In this document: one piece after another, positions 7,613 to 15,493 of the stretch
How the letters are laid out: each line of letters opens with the position of its first letter
Numbering within the stretch: position 1 is the first letter of the stretch
Assembly: GCA_022825885.1 (NCBI GenBank)
Contig: JAJDVY010000010.1
Location: 1-63,715, forward strand
Length of the DNA stretch: 63,715 nucleotides
Direction: 5' to 3'
From: Nitrospirales bacterium
GTDB lineage: Bacteria; Nitrospirota; Nitrospiria; Nitrospirales; UBA8639
Made by a program: the position numbers and the translations under genes
Notes under the pieces: model-generated
Told to the model about the DNA's origin: nothing
The model's database searches: none
Seen by the model: only the letters and a program-made list of their open reading frames with translations

Positions 7613-8874
7613 TGGGCTACGTTGTCGGGACTCTGAAAGCCGTTCAACAAGAAGACCCAGAAGTCTACGCGGCTTTTCGCGCCGAAGAAAAACGACAGCG
7701 CGACAAGCTGGTATTGATCGCTTCGGAAAATTATGCGAGCCCAGCGGTCTTGGCCGCGCAGGGGTCGCTGATGACCAACAAATACGCGGAAGGCTATCCC
7801 CGGCGTCGCTATTACGGGGGGTGCCAGTTCGTGGATGACGTCGAAGAGTTGGCGATTGCCCGGGCCAAGCAGTTGTTCGGGTGTGAACATGCCAACGTCC
7901 AACCCCATTCGGGTTCCACCGCCAACATGGCGGCGTACCTTGCGGTTCTGAAGCCCGGCGATACCATCCTGGGCATGGCTTTGTCGCAGGGCGGCCATTT
8001 GACTCACGGCAGCAAGGTCAATTTTTCAGGAAAGCTGTTCCAGGCCTTCTCCTACGGCGTCGATCGCGAAACCGAGTTGGTCGATTACGGCGCGGTGCAG
8101 CAAAAGGCCGAAGAAGTCCGCCCGCGCATAATCATCGTCGGGGCGAGTGCCTATTCGAAAGTCATCGACTTCCCGCGGTTTCAGGAGATTGCGAAATCCG
8201 TGGGAGCATATCTCCTGGTCGATATCGCGCATATCTCCGGCCTGGTGGCCACGGGACTGCACCCCAGCCCGGTGCCCTATGCCGATTTCGTCACCACCAC
8301 CACCCACAAAACGCTACGCGGACCTCGCGCCGGCATGGTGATGTGTAAAGAAGAGCACGCGAAAGCCGTCGATAAGATCGTCTTCCCCGGCCTGCAAGGC
8401 GGGCCGCTCATGCACGTGATCGCAGCCAAGGCCGTGGCGTTCAAGGAAGCCCTGGCTCCGAGTTTTACCGCCTATCAGCAACGCATTCTGGATAATGCCA
8501 GGGCCCTGGCGGACGGGTTGGCCGCGCGAGGCTACCACGTGGTGTCCGGCGGGACGGATACTCACCTGTTTCTGCTGAATCTCAATTCCAAAGGGGTAAC
8601 GGGGAAAGAGGCCGAGGAATCGCTCGACGCCTCGGGGATCATCGTCAATAAAAATGCCGTGCCGTATGACGAAAGACCGCCGGCAGTCGCCAGCGGCATT
8701 CGAATCGGTACCCCCATCGTGTCGACTCGGGGGATGGGAGTGACCGAAATGTCACAAATCGTGGCGTGGATGGACGAGGTGCTGCAACATCCCACGAAGA
8801 AACGGATCCAGAGCCGGATTCGCAAGGAAGTCAAGGCCTTGTGCGCCCGCTTCCCGGTCTTTTCGGACTCATAA
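7612..8874 (+). CDS. glyA: Serine hydroxymethyltransferase
   Basis: This PLP enzyme interconverts serine and glycine with transfer of the one-carbon unit to tetrahydrofolate. The 420-residue length is normal. Family landmarks are LIASENYAS, the [13 protein letters not shown] segment, [14 protein letters not shown], the PLP-binding lysine K233 in [14 protein letters not shown], and [13 protein letters not shown] near the C-terminus. VKPHSG and HGSKVNFSG-type variants follow bacterial consensus closely. It begins one base before the rplI stop ends (TAATG), immediately after a family D repeat, so its expression probably depends on translation of rplI. Confidence 0.97.
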   Translation: MGYVVGTLKAVQQEDPEVYAAFRAEEKRQRDKLVLIASENYASPAVLAAQGSLMTNKYAEGYPRRRYYGGCQFVDDVEELAIARAKQLFGCEHANVQPHSGSTANMAAYLAVLKPGDTILGMALSQGGHLTHGSKVNFSGKLFQAFSYGVDRETELVDYGAVQQKAEEVRPRIIIVGASAYSKVIDFPRFQEIAKSVGAYLLVDIAHISGLVATGLHPSPVPYADFVTTTTHKTLRGPRAGMVMCKEEHAKAVDKIVFPGLQGGPLMHVIAAKAVAFKEALAPSFTAYQQRILDNARALADGLAARGYHVVSGGTDTHLFLLNLNSKGVTGKEAEESLDASGIIVNKNAVPYDERPPAVASGIRIGTPIVSTRGMGVTEMSQIVAWMDEVLQHPTKKRIQSRIRKEVKALCARFPVFSDS

Positions 8875-9077
8875 CGGGGTTCTTGCACTTCAATGTGGCA
8901 TAGGTGTCATTCCCAGCGAAGCAAGGAATCTGCAGTTGATATGTGGATTCCGCCATTCCTGCGGGGCGGCACGCAGGCCGTCCCCTACAGTCTTCTTAGC
9001 GGGGAGACGGTCCCTCTTTCCCTTCGGCTACGCTCAGGACAGGCTTTGCGCACGCGCGGAGGCGTTCCAGACCAGGT
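8875..9077. repeat. Spacer holding repeat families C and D
   Basis: Between glyA and nrdR lies a family C element at about 8963-8990 (GGGGCGGC, ACGCA, GGCCGTCCCC) and a family D copy at 9017-9041 (CCCTTCGGCTACGCTCAGG). Remnants of family A-like words (GTCATTCCCAGCGAAG) occur at about 8909-8924. No gene is supported. Confidence 0.65.
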
Positions 9078-9542
9078 ATGAAATGCCCGTTCTGTAATCG
9101 ACTCGAGGATAAGGTGATTGATTCCCGCACGGCACGGGAAGGCGAGGTGATTCGCCGGCGCCGGGAGTGTTTCGGATGCCGGCGCCGCTTCACGACGTAT
9201 GAACGGATTGAAGAAAATCTTCCCACGATCGTCAAAAAAGACAACAGGCGGGAAACGTTCGATCGCGCCAAAGTCATGGCCGGTCTGAAAAAGGCCTGCG
9301 AAAAGCGACCAATCAGCAGTGACACGCTGGAAGCCGCAGTGGGCCGTATCGAAAAACGACTCCAGGATTCCGGTGAATCGGAGCTTCAAGCCAGGGTGAT
9401 CGGCGAGGAAGTCATGCGGGAACTTCATGGGTTGGACCAAGTGGCCTACGTGCGGTTTGCTTCCGTATACCGGGAGTTTAAGGACATTGATCAATTTATG
9501 GAAACGATCAAGTCCCTTGCGCAGGATAGGGGAACCACCTGA
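9078..9542 (+). CDS. nrdR: Transcriptional repressor NrdR
   Basis: The 154-residue protein has the complete NrdR architecture: an N-terminal zinc ribbon (CPFC at 3-6 and CFGC near 31-34, with [18 protein letters not shown]) and an ATP-cone domain ([19 protein letters not shown] onward). It senses dATP/ATP and represses ribonucleotide reductase genes by binding NrdR boxes. No reductase gene occurs in the window, so it acts in trans. Placement downstream of glyA links it to nucleotide and one-carbon metabolism. The start has only a weak ribosome-binding site, just after a family D repeat. Confidence 0.96.
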   Translation: MKCPFCNRLEDKVIDSRTAREGEVIRRRRECFGCRRRFTTYERIEENLPTIVKKDNRRETFDRAKVMAGLKKACEKRPISSDTLEAAVGRIEKRLQDSGESELQARVIGEEVMRELHGLDQVAYVRFASVYREFKDIDQFMETIKSLAQDRGTT

Positions 9543-9566
9543 TGCGCAACGTCGCCACCGTGGTGT

Positions 9567-10745
9567 GTGCGTATGCCCTCCGCTAGCCGTTCCGTCCAAA
9601 AAGCGGGGTCCCGGCGGATCCCGGCTTCCGTTTCCCAACGCAAGTCCAAACCTTCGTCCAAACCGGTTCGCCGTCGAGCGGCTCCGGCTACCCGCGTGGC
9701 GATCCTGGGAGGCGGCCGCGGCGGGCGCGCCCTGCTGGAGATTTTTGCGCAGGACCCGTTGGCCCGTATCGTCGGTTTAGGGGAATCCAAACCGCGGACG
9801 CTCGGTACCAGGCTTGCCCGGCAGTTGGGGGTTCCGGTGACTCAGGACTATCGTGAAATTTTGAACATGAAGGAAGTGGACCTGATTATTGACGTGACCG
9901 GCAGTCCCAAGGTCGAGCGGGCCTTGCAGAAAATACGAAAACCGAGCGTCGCGATCATCGGCGGCGCCAGCGCCAAGTTCATGTGGCAGTTGATCGACGC
10001 GCGAATTCGGGCCACGACGGAAATCGAAAATACTCTGAGCCGGTACCAGTCCCTGTTCCGGCGATACGTCAAGGAAGAAGCCGAGAGCGCGGTCGATGAG
10101 GAACGGACGCGTATCGCTTGTGAAATTCACGACGGATTGGTTCAAACGCTGGTCGGCGTGAATTTCAAGATGGAACGGTGCGGCGACCTGGTCCAGGAGG
10201 AACCCGCCAAGTGTCTTGCCCTGTTGAGTGAGGCCAAACACCACCTGAAACACGGCATTCAGGAAGCGCGGCAAGTGGTGTTCAACTTGCGACCCGGTCA
10301 ATACGAGCAATTGGACCTGCTCTCGGCGCTGACCAATTACCTCGATGCGTATAAAAAGCAAAACCGTGTCCAGGTCGCCTTCACCTATACGGGGAACGAT
10401 GCCCGCTTGCTTCCGAAGACGAAAGTCTTCGTGTTCCGGATGATCCAGGAGGCTCTGCAAAATTCGTCCAAGCATGCCGGGGCATCGAACGTTCTCGTGC
10501 AATTAAGCATTCAACCGCATCACCTTTCAGCCATCATCCAGGATGATGGAAACGGGTTCGACGTGCAGGCGGTTTTTCAAAACCCCGACAAGTGGGACCA
10601 CTTCGGCTTGCGCGGGATGAAGGAGCGGGCCAAGTTGCTCAATGGCGAGGTGTCGTGGGAGTCCCGCAAGGACGAAGGGACCACGGTCACGGTCTCCATT
10701 CCGTTGACCAGAAAGGATAGTGGGCGAAATGGCAAAAAAAATTAA
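9567..10745 (+). CDS. Histidine kinase with an N-terminal Rossmann domain
   Basis: After a basic, low-complexity leader (1-40) comes a dinucleotide-binding fold: ATRVAILGGGRGGRALLEIF (about 41-60) with the GxGxxG-type glycine loop, LARIVGLGES and a VDLIIDVTGSP segment, as in homoserine-dehydrogenase-like or Gfo/Idh-like Rossmann units. The kinase core follows: a HisKA_3 dimerisation helix with phosphoacceptor H188 in RIACEIHDGLVQTLVG, then an HATPase_c domain with N-box-like FRMIQEALQNSSKHAGA and G-boxes DDGNGFD and FGLRGMKERA. There is no membrane segment, so the sensor is cytosolic and may read NAD(P)(H) or another nucleotide. It overlaps its response regulator by 17 bp. The start is uncertain: GTG 9567 or ATG 9573. 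Confidence 0.9.
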   Translation: MRMPSASRSVQKAGSRRIPASVSQRKSKPSSKPVRRRAAPATRVAILGGGRGGRALLEIFAQDPLARIVGLGESKPRTLGTRLARQLGVPVTQDYREILNMKEVDLIIDVTGSPKVERALQKIRKPSVAIIGGASAKFMWQLIDARIRATTEIENTLSRYQSLFRRYVKEEAESAVDEERTRIACEIHDGLVQTLVGVNFKMERCGDLVQEEPAKCLALLSEAKHHLKHGIQEARQVVFNLRPGQYEQLDLLSALTNYLDAYKKQNRVQVAFTYTGNDARLLPKTKVFVFRMIQEALQNSSKHAGASNVLVQLSIQPHHLSAIIQDDGNGFDVQAVFQNPDKWDHFGLRGMKERAKLLNGEVSWESRKDEGTTVTVSIPLTRKDSGRNGKKN

Positions 10746-11403
10746 GGTGTTGATTGCGGATGACCACCGGGTCGTACGTGAAGGCCTGTCCGCCATCCTG
10801 GAGACCAAGGAAGAAATCCACATCGTCGGCGAAGCCGGTGACGGCGGCGAAGCCGTGGAGAAAGCCAGGCAATTGCTGCCCGACGTGATTGTCATGGATG
10901 TGAGCATGCCGGGCATGACCGGCGTGGAAGCCACGCGGATCATCAAGCGGGAGATGCCGCACATCGGGATCATCGCCCTGACGATGTACGAGGATCATCA
11001 ATACATTTTCGACCTGGTCCGGGCCGGGGCCACGGGTTACCTGCTGAAAGATTCGGATTCCACGGAAATCGTCGCGGCCATTCGCGCCATATTCCGGGGA
11101 GAGTCGCTGATCCATCCGTCGGTGGCGAGCAAGATTTTAGCCGAATTTTCGTTACTGGCCGAAGGTAAAGGCAAAAAGAAGTCGTTGCTGGAACACGACC
11201 TCACGGAGCGCGAGATCACGGTCCTGCGACTCGTGGCGGACGGCAAGACCAACAAGGAAATCGCCAACGTGTTGGACCTCAGCGAGAAAACCGTGAAGAA
11301 TCACGTCCGCAACATCTTCCACAAGCTCCACGTCTATGACCGCACCCAAGCTGCGATCCTGGCCATCCGAAAAGGCATCATCGAACTCGAACCGCACCCC
11401 TGA
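10729..11403 (+). CDS. NarL/FixJ-family response regulator
   Basis: The receiver domain (about 1-120) has DD at 11-12, the phosphoacceptor D57 in VIVMDVSMPGMTG, a switch threonine (IIALTMYED) and K in YLLKDSDS. A LuxR-type helix-turn-helix follows at the C-terminus (LTEREITVLRLVADGKTNKEIA...SEKTVKNHVRNIFHKL). It is the DNA-binding output of the Rossmann-kinase gene that it overlaps by 17 bp. ATG 10729 (MAKKIKVLIADDH) is preferred over an upstream GTG at 10720. Its target promoters cannot be read from the window. Confidence 0.95.
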   Translation: MAKKIKVLIADDHRVVREGLSAILETKEEIHIVGEAGDGGEAVEKARQLLPDVIVMDVSMPGMTGVEATRIIKREMPHIGIIALTMYEDHQYIFDLVRAGATGYLLKDSDSTEIVAAIRAIFRGESLIHPSVASKILAEFSLLAEGKGKKKSLLEHDLTEREITVLRLVADGKTNKEIANVLDLSEKTVKNHVRNIFHKLHVYDRTQAAILAIRKGIIELEPHP

Positions 11404-11551
11404 GCGGTTTTCACACCAGGATGCACACACCTGTTTTGGTGTCATTTCACGTGCCAGGGAGCAGGCAATAACCATGCGCGTTGTCCTGCTGCCGCTTGCG
11501 ACGCTGTTTCGGATGGTGCTACCATTCTCCACAGCAAAAGGAGAGCGTGGT

Positions 11552-11806
11552 ATGGCCAATGTGACGTTGTTAGTCTCTTCGACGTGTTCAGCCTGTCCTT
11601 CAGCCAAGAGTCTGTGGAAGCAGTTGCGGGTGAAGTACAGCTTCAGTTACCGGGAAATTGACATCAGTACTCCGGATGGTCAGGAACTGGCTGACCGCCA
11701 CGCGGTGCGAGCCGTTCCTGCCACGATCATCAATGGACGACTCACCTTTGTCGGCGTGCCCTCGCGGCAGAGCGCGGAAAAAGCGTTGAGTCAACGTCGA
11801 GGTTAA
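11552..11806 (+). CDS. Thioredoxin-fold (glutaredoxin-like) protein
   Basis: From ATG 11552, preceded by AAAGGAGAGCG, the 84-residue protein reads VTLLVSSTCSACPSAKSLWKQL. It has a C-x-x-C redox motif (CSAC, residues 12-15), a beta-alpha-beta start and the cis-proline loop AVPATIINGRLTFVG. This is the layout of small glutaredoxin-like thiol-disulfide proteins. Extra in-frame codons upstream as far as 11336 lack family similarity and overlap the regulator gene. Its partner is unknown; it may be co-transcribed with the two-component genes. Confidence 0.85.
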   Translation: MANVTLLVSSTCSACPSAKSLWKQLRVKYSFSYREIDISTPDGQELADRHAVRAVPATIINGRLTFVGVPSRQSAEKALSQRRG

Positions 11807-11825
11807 CCTGTATCCACGCGGCATG

Positions 11826-11882
11826 GGGCATTGGGGATTTTTGATTCCGGATTTCCAATCAAGAGTCAGCAATCCACAATGT
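11826..11882. repeat. Dispersed repeat family E (CATTGTGGATTG / AATCAAAAATCC)
   Basis: This spacer contains, in inverted orientation, the words CATTGTGGATTG and AATCAAAAATCC that recur inside the addB-like gene at about 13037-13080 and 13700-13765. It looks like a mobile short repeat. Confidence 0.6.
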
Positions 11883-11904
11883 TCCAGTGTGAGAGGTCCT
11901 CCCG

Positions 11905-12090
11905 ATGAATACCGCCCTTCCGTTTGGGATGGATGAAGAGGATCTGGAACTTGAGCTTCCGGTCCTGCCGTCCCGGCAATCCGCCAAGCCTCCCGACTGT
12001 CCGTTCTGCGGCGACCCGATGACCTTTATCGATGCGGAATGGGGGTGCGCGGATTGTAACGGAGAACTGATCGGTCCGGAGACGGGATAA
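11905..12090 (+). CDS. Small zinc-ribbon protein (61 aa)
   Basis: The acidic N-terminal half (EEDLELELPVLP) is followed by a rubredoxin-knuckle pair, CPFCGDP and CADCNGE, spaced about 18 residues apart, which should bind one zinc ion. The rest has no family resemblance. It lies between the thioredoxin-fold gene and the addB-like gene, in the same direction. Such small ribbons often act as accessory subunits in transcription or recombination complexes; that role is only a guess here. Confidence 0.65.
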   Translation: MNTALPFGMDEEDLELELPVLPSRQSAKPPDCPFCGDPMTFIDAEWGCADCNGELIGPETG

Positions 12091-12155
12091 GACGGACGCC
12101 GGTTCGTACCCCTTTCCCGTGACGCGCGCTCCCGCTCGTCGTTTCTCGTCCTGCT

Positions 12156-15100
12156 ATGCTTCACGTCGTTACGGGCCTCTTTCATCCGGATCTGGAACAA
12201 GCCTTAGCCTCGGACCTTCGTTCGTTCACCGCTCCGCCCTCGCCGCCGCGCCTGATCCTCGTTCCCTCCGAAAGTTTACGCACGCACCTCAAATGGACTT
12301 TCTGTATTGAGAAACGCCAGCCTCTTTTCAACGTTCACGTCCTGACGTTTCACCAGTTGGCTGTGCGGTTGCTGGAAGAACGAAGCCGTCAGGTTGTGCC
12401 CCGGCTGCGAGGCGAGTCTTTTTTCCGGGAATGGGTACACCAACGGTTGCGCAAGCGAGGCGCGGATTTCCCCGGGCTCGATGAACTTGCCTCGATGCCT
12501 GGCTCTTGGGCCGCACTCTGGGCCACGCTCAAGGATCTCAAGGACGCGCGAGTGGACGCCGACGCGGTGTTGGAGGCGTTCAGCCAAAACTCGTTCCCGA
12601 CGGATCGCAGGCTGCACTCGGTCGTTCGCTTGTATAGGGCTTGGCGTGAGGAACAACGTCGTCATTCGTTCTATGACCATGACGACGTCGCCGCGTTGGC
12701 GCTCGACCTGGTTTCCGATTCCTTGTGGCTTCGGCAGCAGGCCCATATCTTCTATTACGGATTTTATGACTTGACCCAAGGGCAACTCGATCTCTTTCAA
12801 ATGATCGTCAGGCAGTACCCCGCGACCCTGTATTTTCCCTTACTCGATCAGCATCCGGCTTTTCGTTTCGCCCAGCACTTTTTCGATCAGCACGTCCGCG
12901 GGCTTGCCACGGGATCGATCGACCACAAGGTCGAGGCCGCGTCTCCGTTTCGAGATTTGTTCGATCCGTCGCCGAAGTCCCGGTCCCCGAAGGTTGACGT
13001 GTCCGAGGAGCCGGCAGCGGACGGAACCGGCAAGGAACATTGTGGATTGGGAATCCACAATCAAAAATCCGCAATCGAATTCTGTCGTCTTGTCACGGTT
13101 TCGGGTGCGAACGACGAGATTGAGGTCGTGGCCAAAGAGATCCTGGTCTTGGTACACGAGCGAGGAATTCCGTTTCATGACGTCGGAGTGGTGGGGCGGA
13201 CGTTGGCCGGATATGAAGACGTGCTGCCTCGCGTTTTTTCGGCGCACGGTATTCCCTTCCAGGCGATCCTGCGCCGGCCCTTGAGCCAGTATCCGTTTCC
13301 CCAAACCCTGCTGCGTTTCCTTGCGCTTCGTCTTCCCGATTCCGACCGGAACGCGACCTTTGACGTGTTGCATTCCCCGTTCGTGAATTGGCAGACCTTC
13401 TGTCCCGACGTTGCGACCCCGCGTCCCGACGTGTGGGAGCAGTTGAGCCGGCAGATCGGGATTGAACGTAGCCTGCAAGAGCGGGAGCGATTAATCCGGT
13501 TTTTTGAAACCGGGGTTCCGATGCCGCACAAGCGAAGACAGGGTGAGGACACGATCGCCGGCGAGGAAGTCCGTACCCTGTGGCATGTGCTGGATCGATT
13601 AACCCAACTCCTTGCTGTCTTCCCGGAAGAAGCGGGTTGGGACGTCTTCGCGGATCAAGCCATGGAACTCATGGACCTCGCGCTGATGGGTCCGTCATCG
13701 GACATCGTGGATTGTGAATTAAGGATTGTGGATCGGGAATCGACAGAGAACAATCCACAATTAGAAGTGTATCAAACGGTCCGGGAGTGTTTGGCGGAGA
13801 TCCGGGCACTCGCTGATGTCAGCGGGCCGGTTCCCTATGCGGAGTTTCACGCGACGTTGGGACGGTTCATGGAAGAACGGTCCACGCGGAACCCGTCGCA
13901 AACGGGGAACGGGGTGCGCGTGGTCGATGCCATGGCGGCCAGGGGTCTGTCCTTTCGCTTCCTGTTCGTGATCGGGCTGACGGATCACGTCTTTCCCCGG
14001 CATATTCGAGAGGACGGCTTTTTCCGGGATTCGGCGCGCCGGTTCCTGGACGTGCACCTGGGGTTCAAAATCCAGGAAAAGACCGGGGGCTATGACGAAG
14101 AAAAATTACTGTTCTACCTGTTGATGCACGCGGCGCGGGACGGCGTCACGCTGGTGGCCCAACGGTCGGACGAAGAGGGCCGGATGACTATCCCGTCCTG
14201 GTACCTGCAGGAAGTGGAGCGGTGCATGCCGGGTCTGGCTGCCATGGACGTCCCCAGGTCCGTGCTCCAAAAATCCCAGGCAACGCCGTTTGCAGATGAA
14301 GCGCGATGGACGCCGCGCGAGCGGCTCGTACGCCACCTGTTGCAACGCCATAAGCCGGCCCGGGCCACATCCGAGGGACCGGAGTGGTGGAAGGTCATGG
14401 AAAACGGGCTTGAGGCACTCCGTGATCAGGAGAGCGACCGGCCGCATCTGACGGCCTACGATGGCCTGACCGGATCCCTGCCGGAATATTGGAAGGGTCT
14501 GACTCTATCGGCGACCAGCCTTCAACGCTATGCCGCCTGTCCCTTTCAATATTTCGTCCGGAACGTGCTGGGGCTCCACGTGCCGGGGACGATGCCCCGG
14601 AGTCAGGGCCCGGGCGCGTTGGAGGTGGGGACGTTGCTCCATGAAATTTTAAAAGAATGGTACGGCCATTTGGCACAACACGGGTGGTTCGCGCAGGAAG
14701 CTCCTCCTGATTGCAAGCCGTTCGGCATAGTGAAGCAGGTGGCGGAGTCCGCATTCCGGGAGTTTGAACAACAGAACGCCGTCGGGCCTGCGCTGTTGTG
14801 GAAGATGCGACAGGAACAAATCATGAATATGCTCGAACGAATCTTTGAGCAAGACAAGCGGGAAATGGGGGACGAATGGCTTCCGGTCCTGTTTGAAGTT
14901 CCGTTGAACGGGGAGATGTCGGTGCGGGCATCCAACGGGACGGCGTCGCTTCCCATTTCCGGTCAACTCGACCGGGTGGATTGGTCGTCCTCCCGGCGCC
15001 AGTATCGGATCATCGACTATAAATTGACCGGCGGCAGCGTGATGACGGATAAGACGTTGGTCAGGGATGTCGTGCAGGGAACTCGCCTGCAACCGTTGCT

Positions 15101-15485
15101 CTATATGGAATTGGCCGGGCAAGGGATACCGCCGTTGTTGGAACAACGGCTCGGGGCGGGCAAGGACGGGCGGGCCGTCGCCTGTGAAGGCGTCCGGTTT
15201 TACGTCGTGGCGCCTCGGGAACTTCCGGAGGAACAGGGGTTTGCTCCCGTGGCCTTTACGGCGGAAACGCGGGCGGGTATCGCCCCGCAAACGGAGACGC
15301 TGATGACCACGCTGGTCGAAGGGATCCGGCAAGGAAAGTTCTTCATCGTGCCGGGACGGCATTGCGACTGGTGCGACGTACGGGCGGTGTGTCACCGGAC
15401 CCATCCGGCAAGCGCTCGGCGCGCCCGGGAGGATTACACGCAGATCCAGGCGCATCGAAACATGCGCCGACAGCAACCCGGTTAA
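12156..15485 (+). CDS. AddB-like helicase-nuclease subunit (PD-(D/E)XK family)
   Basis: The 1109-residue protein has the UvrD-fold layout of AddB, but the N-terminal nucleotide-binding loop is lost (TGLFHPDLEQAL instead of GxxGxGKT). The C-terminal nuclease domain carries YAACPFQYF with C795, the catalytic IDYK (D954, K956), and CDWCDVRAVC with C1070, C1073 and C1079. The C-x2-C-x5-C spacing plus a distant first cysteine is the iron-sulfur cluster signature of AddB. Together with the next gene it should form an AddAB-type enzyme that resects double-strand breaks for RecA. Two stretches (about residues 295-308 and 516-536) are translated family E repeats. ATG 12156 has no strong ribosome-binding site. 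Confidence 0.88.
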   Translation: MLHVVTGLFHPDLEQALASDLRSFTAPPSPPRLILVPSESLRTHLKWTFCIEKRQPLFNVHVLTFHQLAVRLLEERSRQVVPRLRGESFFREWVHQRLRKRGADFPGLDELASMPGSWAALWATLKDLKDARVDADAVLEAFSQNSFPTDRRLHSVVRLYRAWREEQRRHSFYDHDDVAALALDLVSDSLWLRQQAHIFYYGFYDLTQGQLDLFQMIVRQYPATLYFPLLDQHPAFRFAQHFFDQHVRGLATGSIDHKVEAASPFRDLFDPSPKSRSPKVDVSEEPAADGTGKEHCGLGIHNQKSAIEFCRLVTVSGANDEIEVVAKEILVLVHERGIPFHDVGVVGRTLAGYEDVLPRVFSAHGIPFQAILRRPLSQYPFPQTLLRFLALRLPDSDRNATFDVLHSPFVNWQTFCPDVATPRPDVWEQLSRQIGIERSLQERERLIRFFETGVPMPHKRRQGEDTIAGEEVRTLWHVLDRLTQLLAVFPEEAGWDVFADQAMELMDLALMGPSSDIVDCELRIVDRESTENNPQLEVYQTVRECLAEIRALADVSGPVPYAEFHATLGRFMEERSTRNPSQTGNGVRVVDAMAARGLSFRFLFVIGLTDHVFPRHIREDGFFRDSARRFLDVHLGFKIQEKTGGYDEEKLLFYLLMHAARDGVTLVAQRSDEEGRMTIPSWYLQEVERCMPGLAAMDVPRSVLQKSQATPFADEARWTPRERLVRHLLQRHKPARATSEGPEWWKVMENGLEALRDQESDRPHLTAYDGLTGSLPEYWKGLTLSATSLQRYAACPFQYFVRNVLGLHVPGTMPRSQGPGALEVGTLLHEILKEWYGHLAQHGWFAQEAPPDCKPFGIVKQVAESAFREFEQQNAVGPALLWKMRQEQIMNMLERIFEQDKREMGDEWLPVLFEVPLNGEMSVRASNGTASLPISGQLDRVDWSSSRRQYRIIDYKLTGGSVMTDKTLVRDVVQGTRLQPLLYMELAGQGIPPLLEQRLGAGKDGRAVACEGVRFYVVAPRELPEEQGFAPVAFTAETRAGIAPQTETLMTTLVEGIRQGKFFIVPGRHCDWCDVRAVCHRTHPASARRAREDYTQIQAHRNMRRQQPG

Positions 15486-15493
15486 GGAGTATT

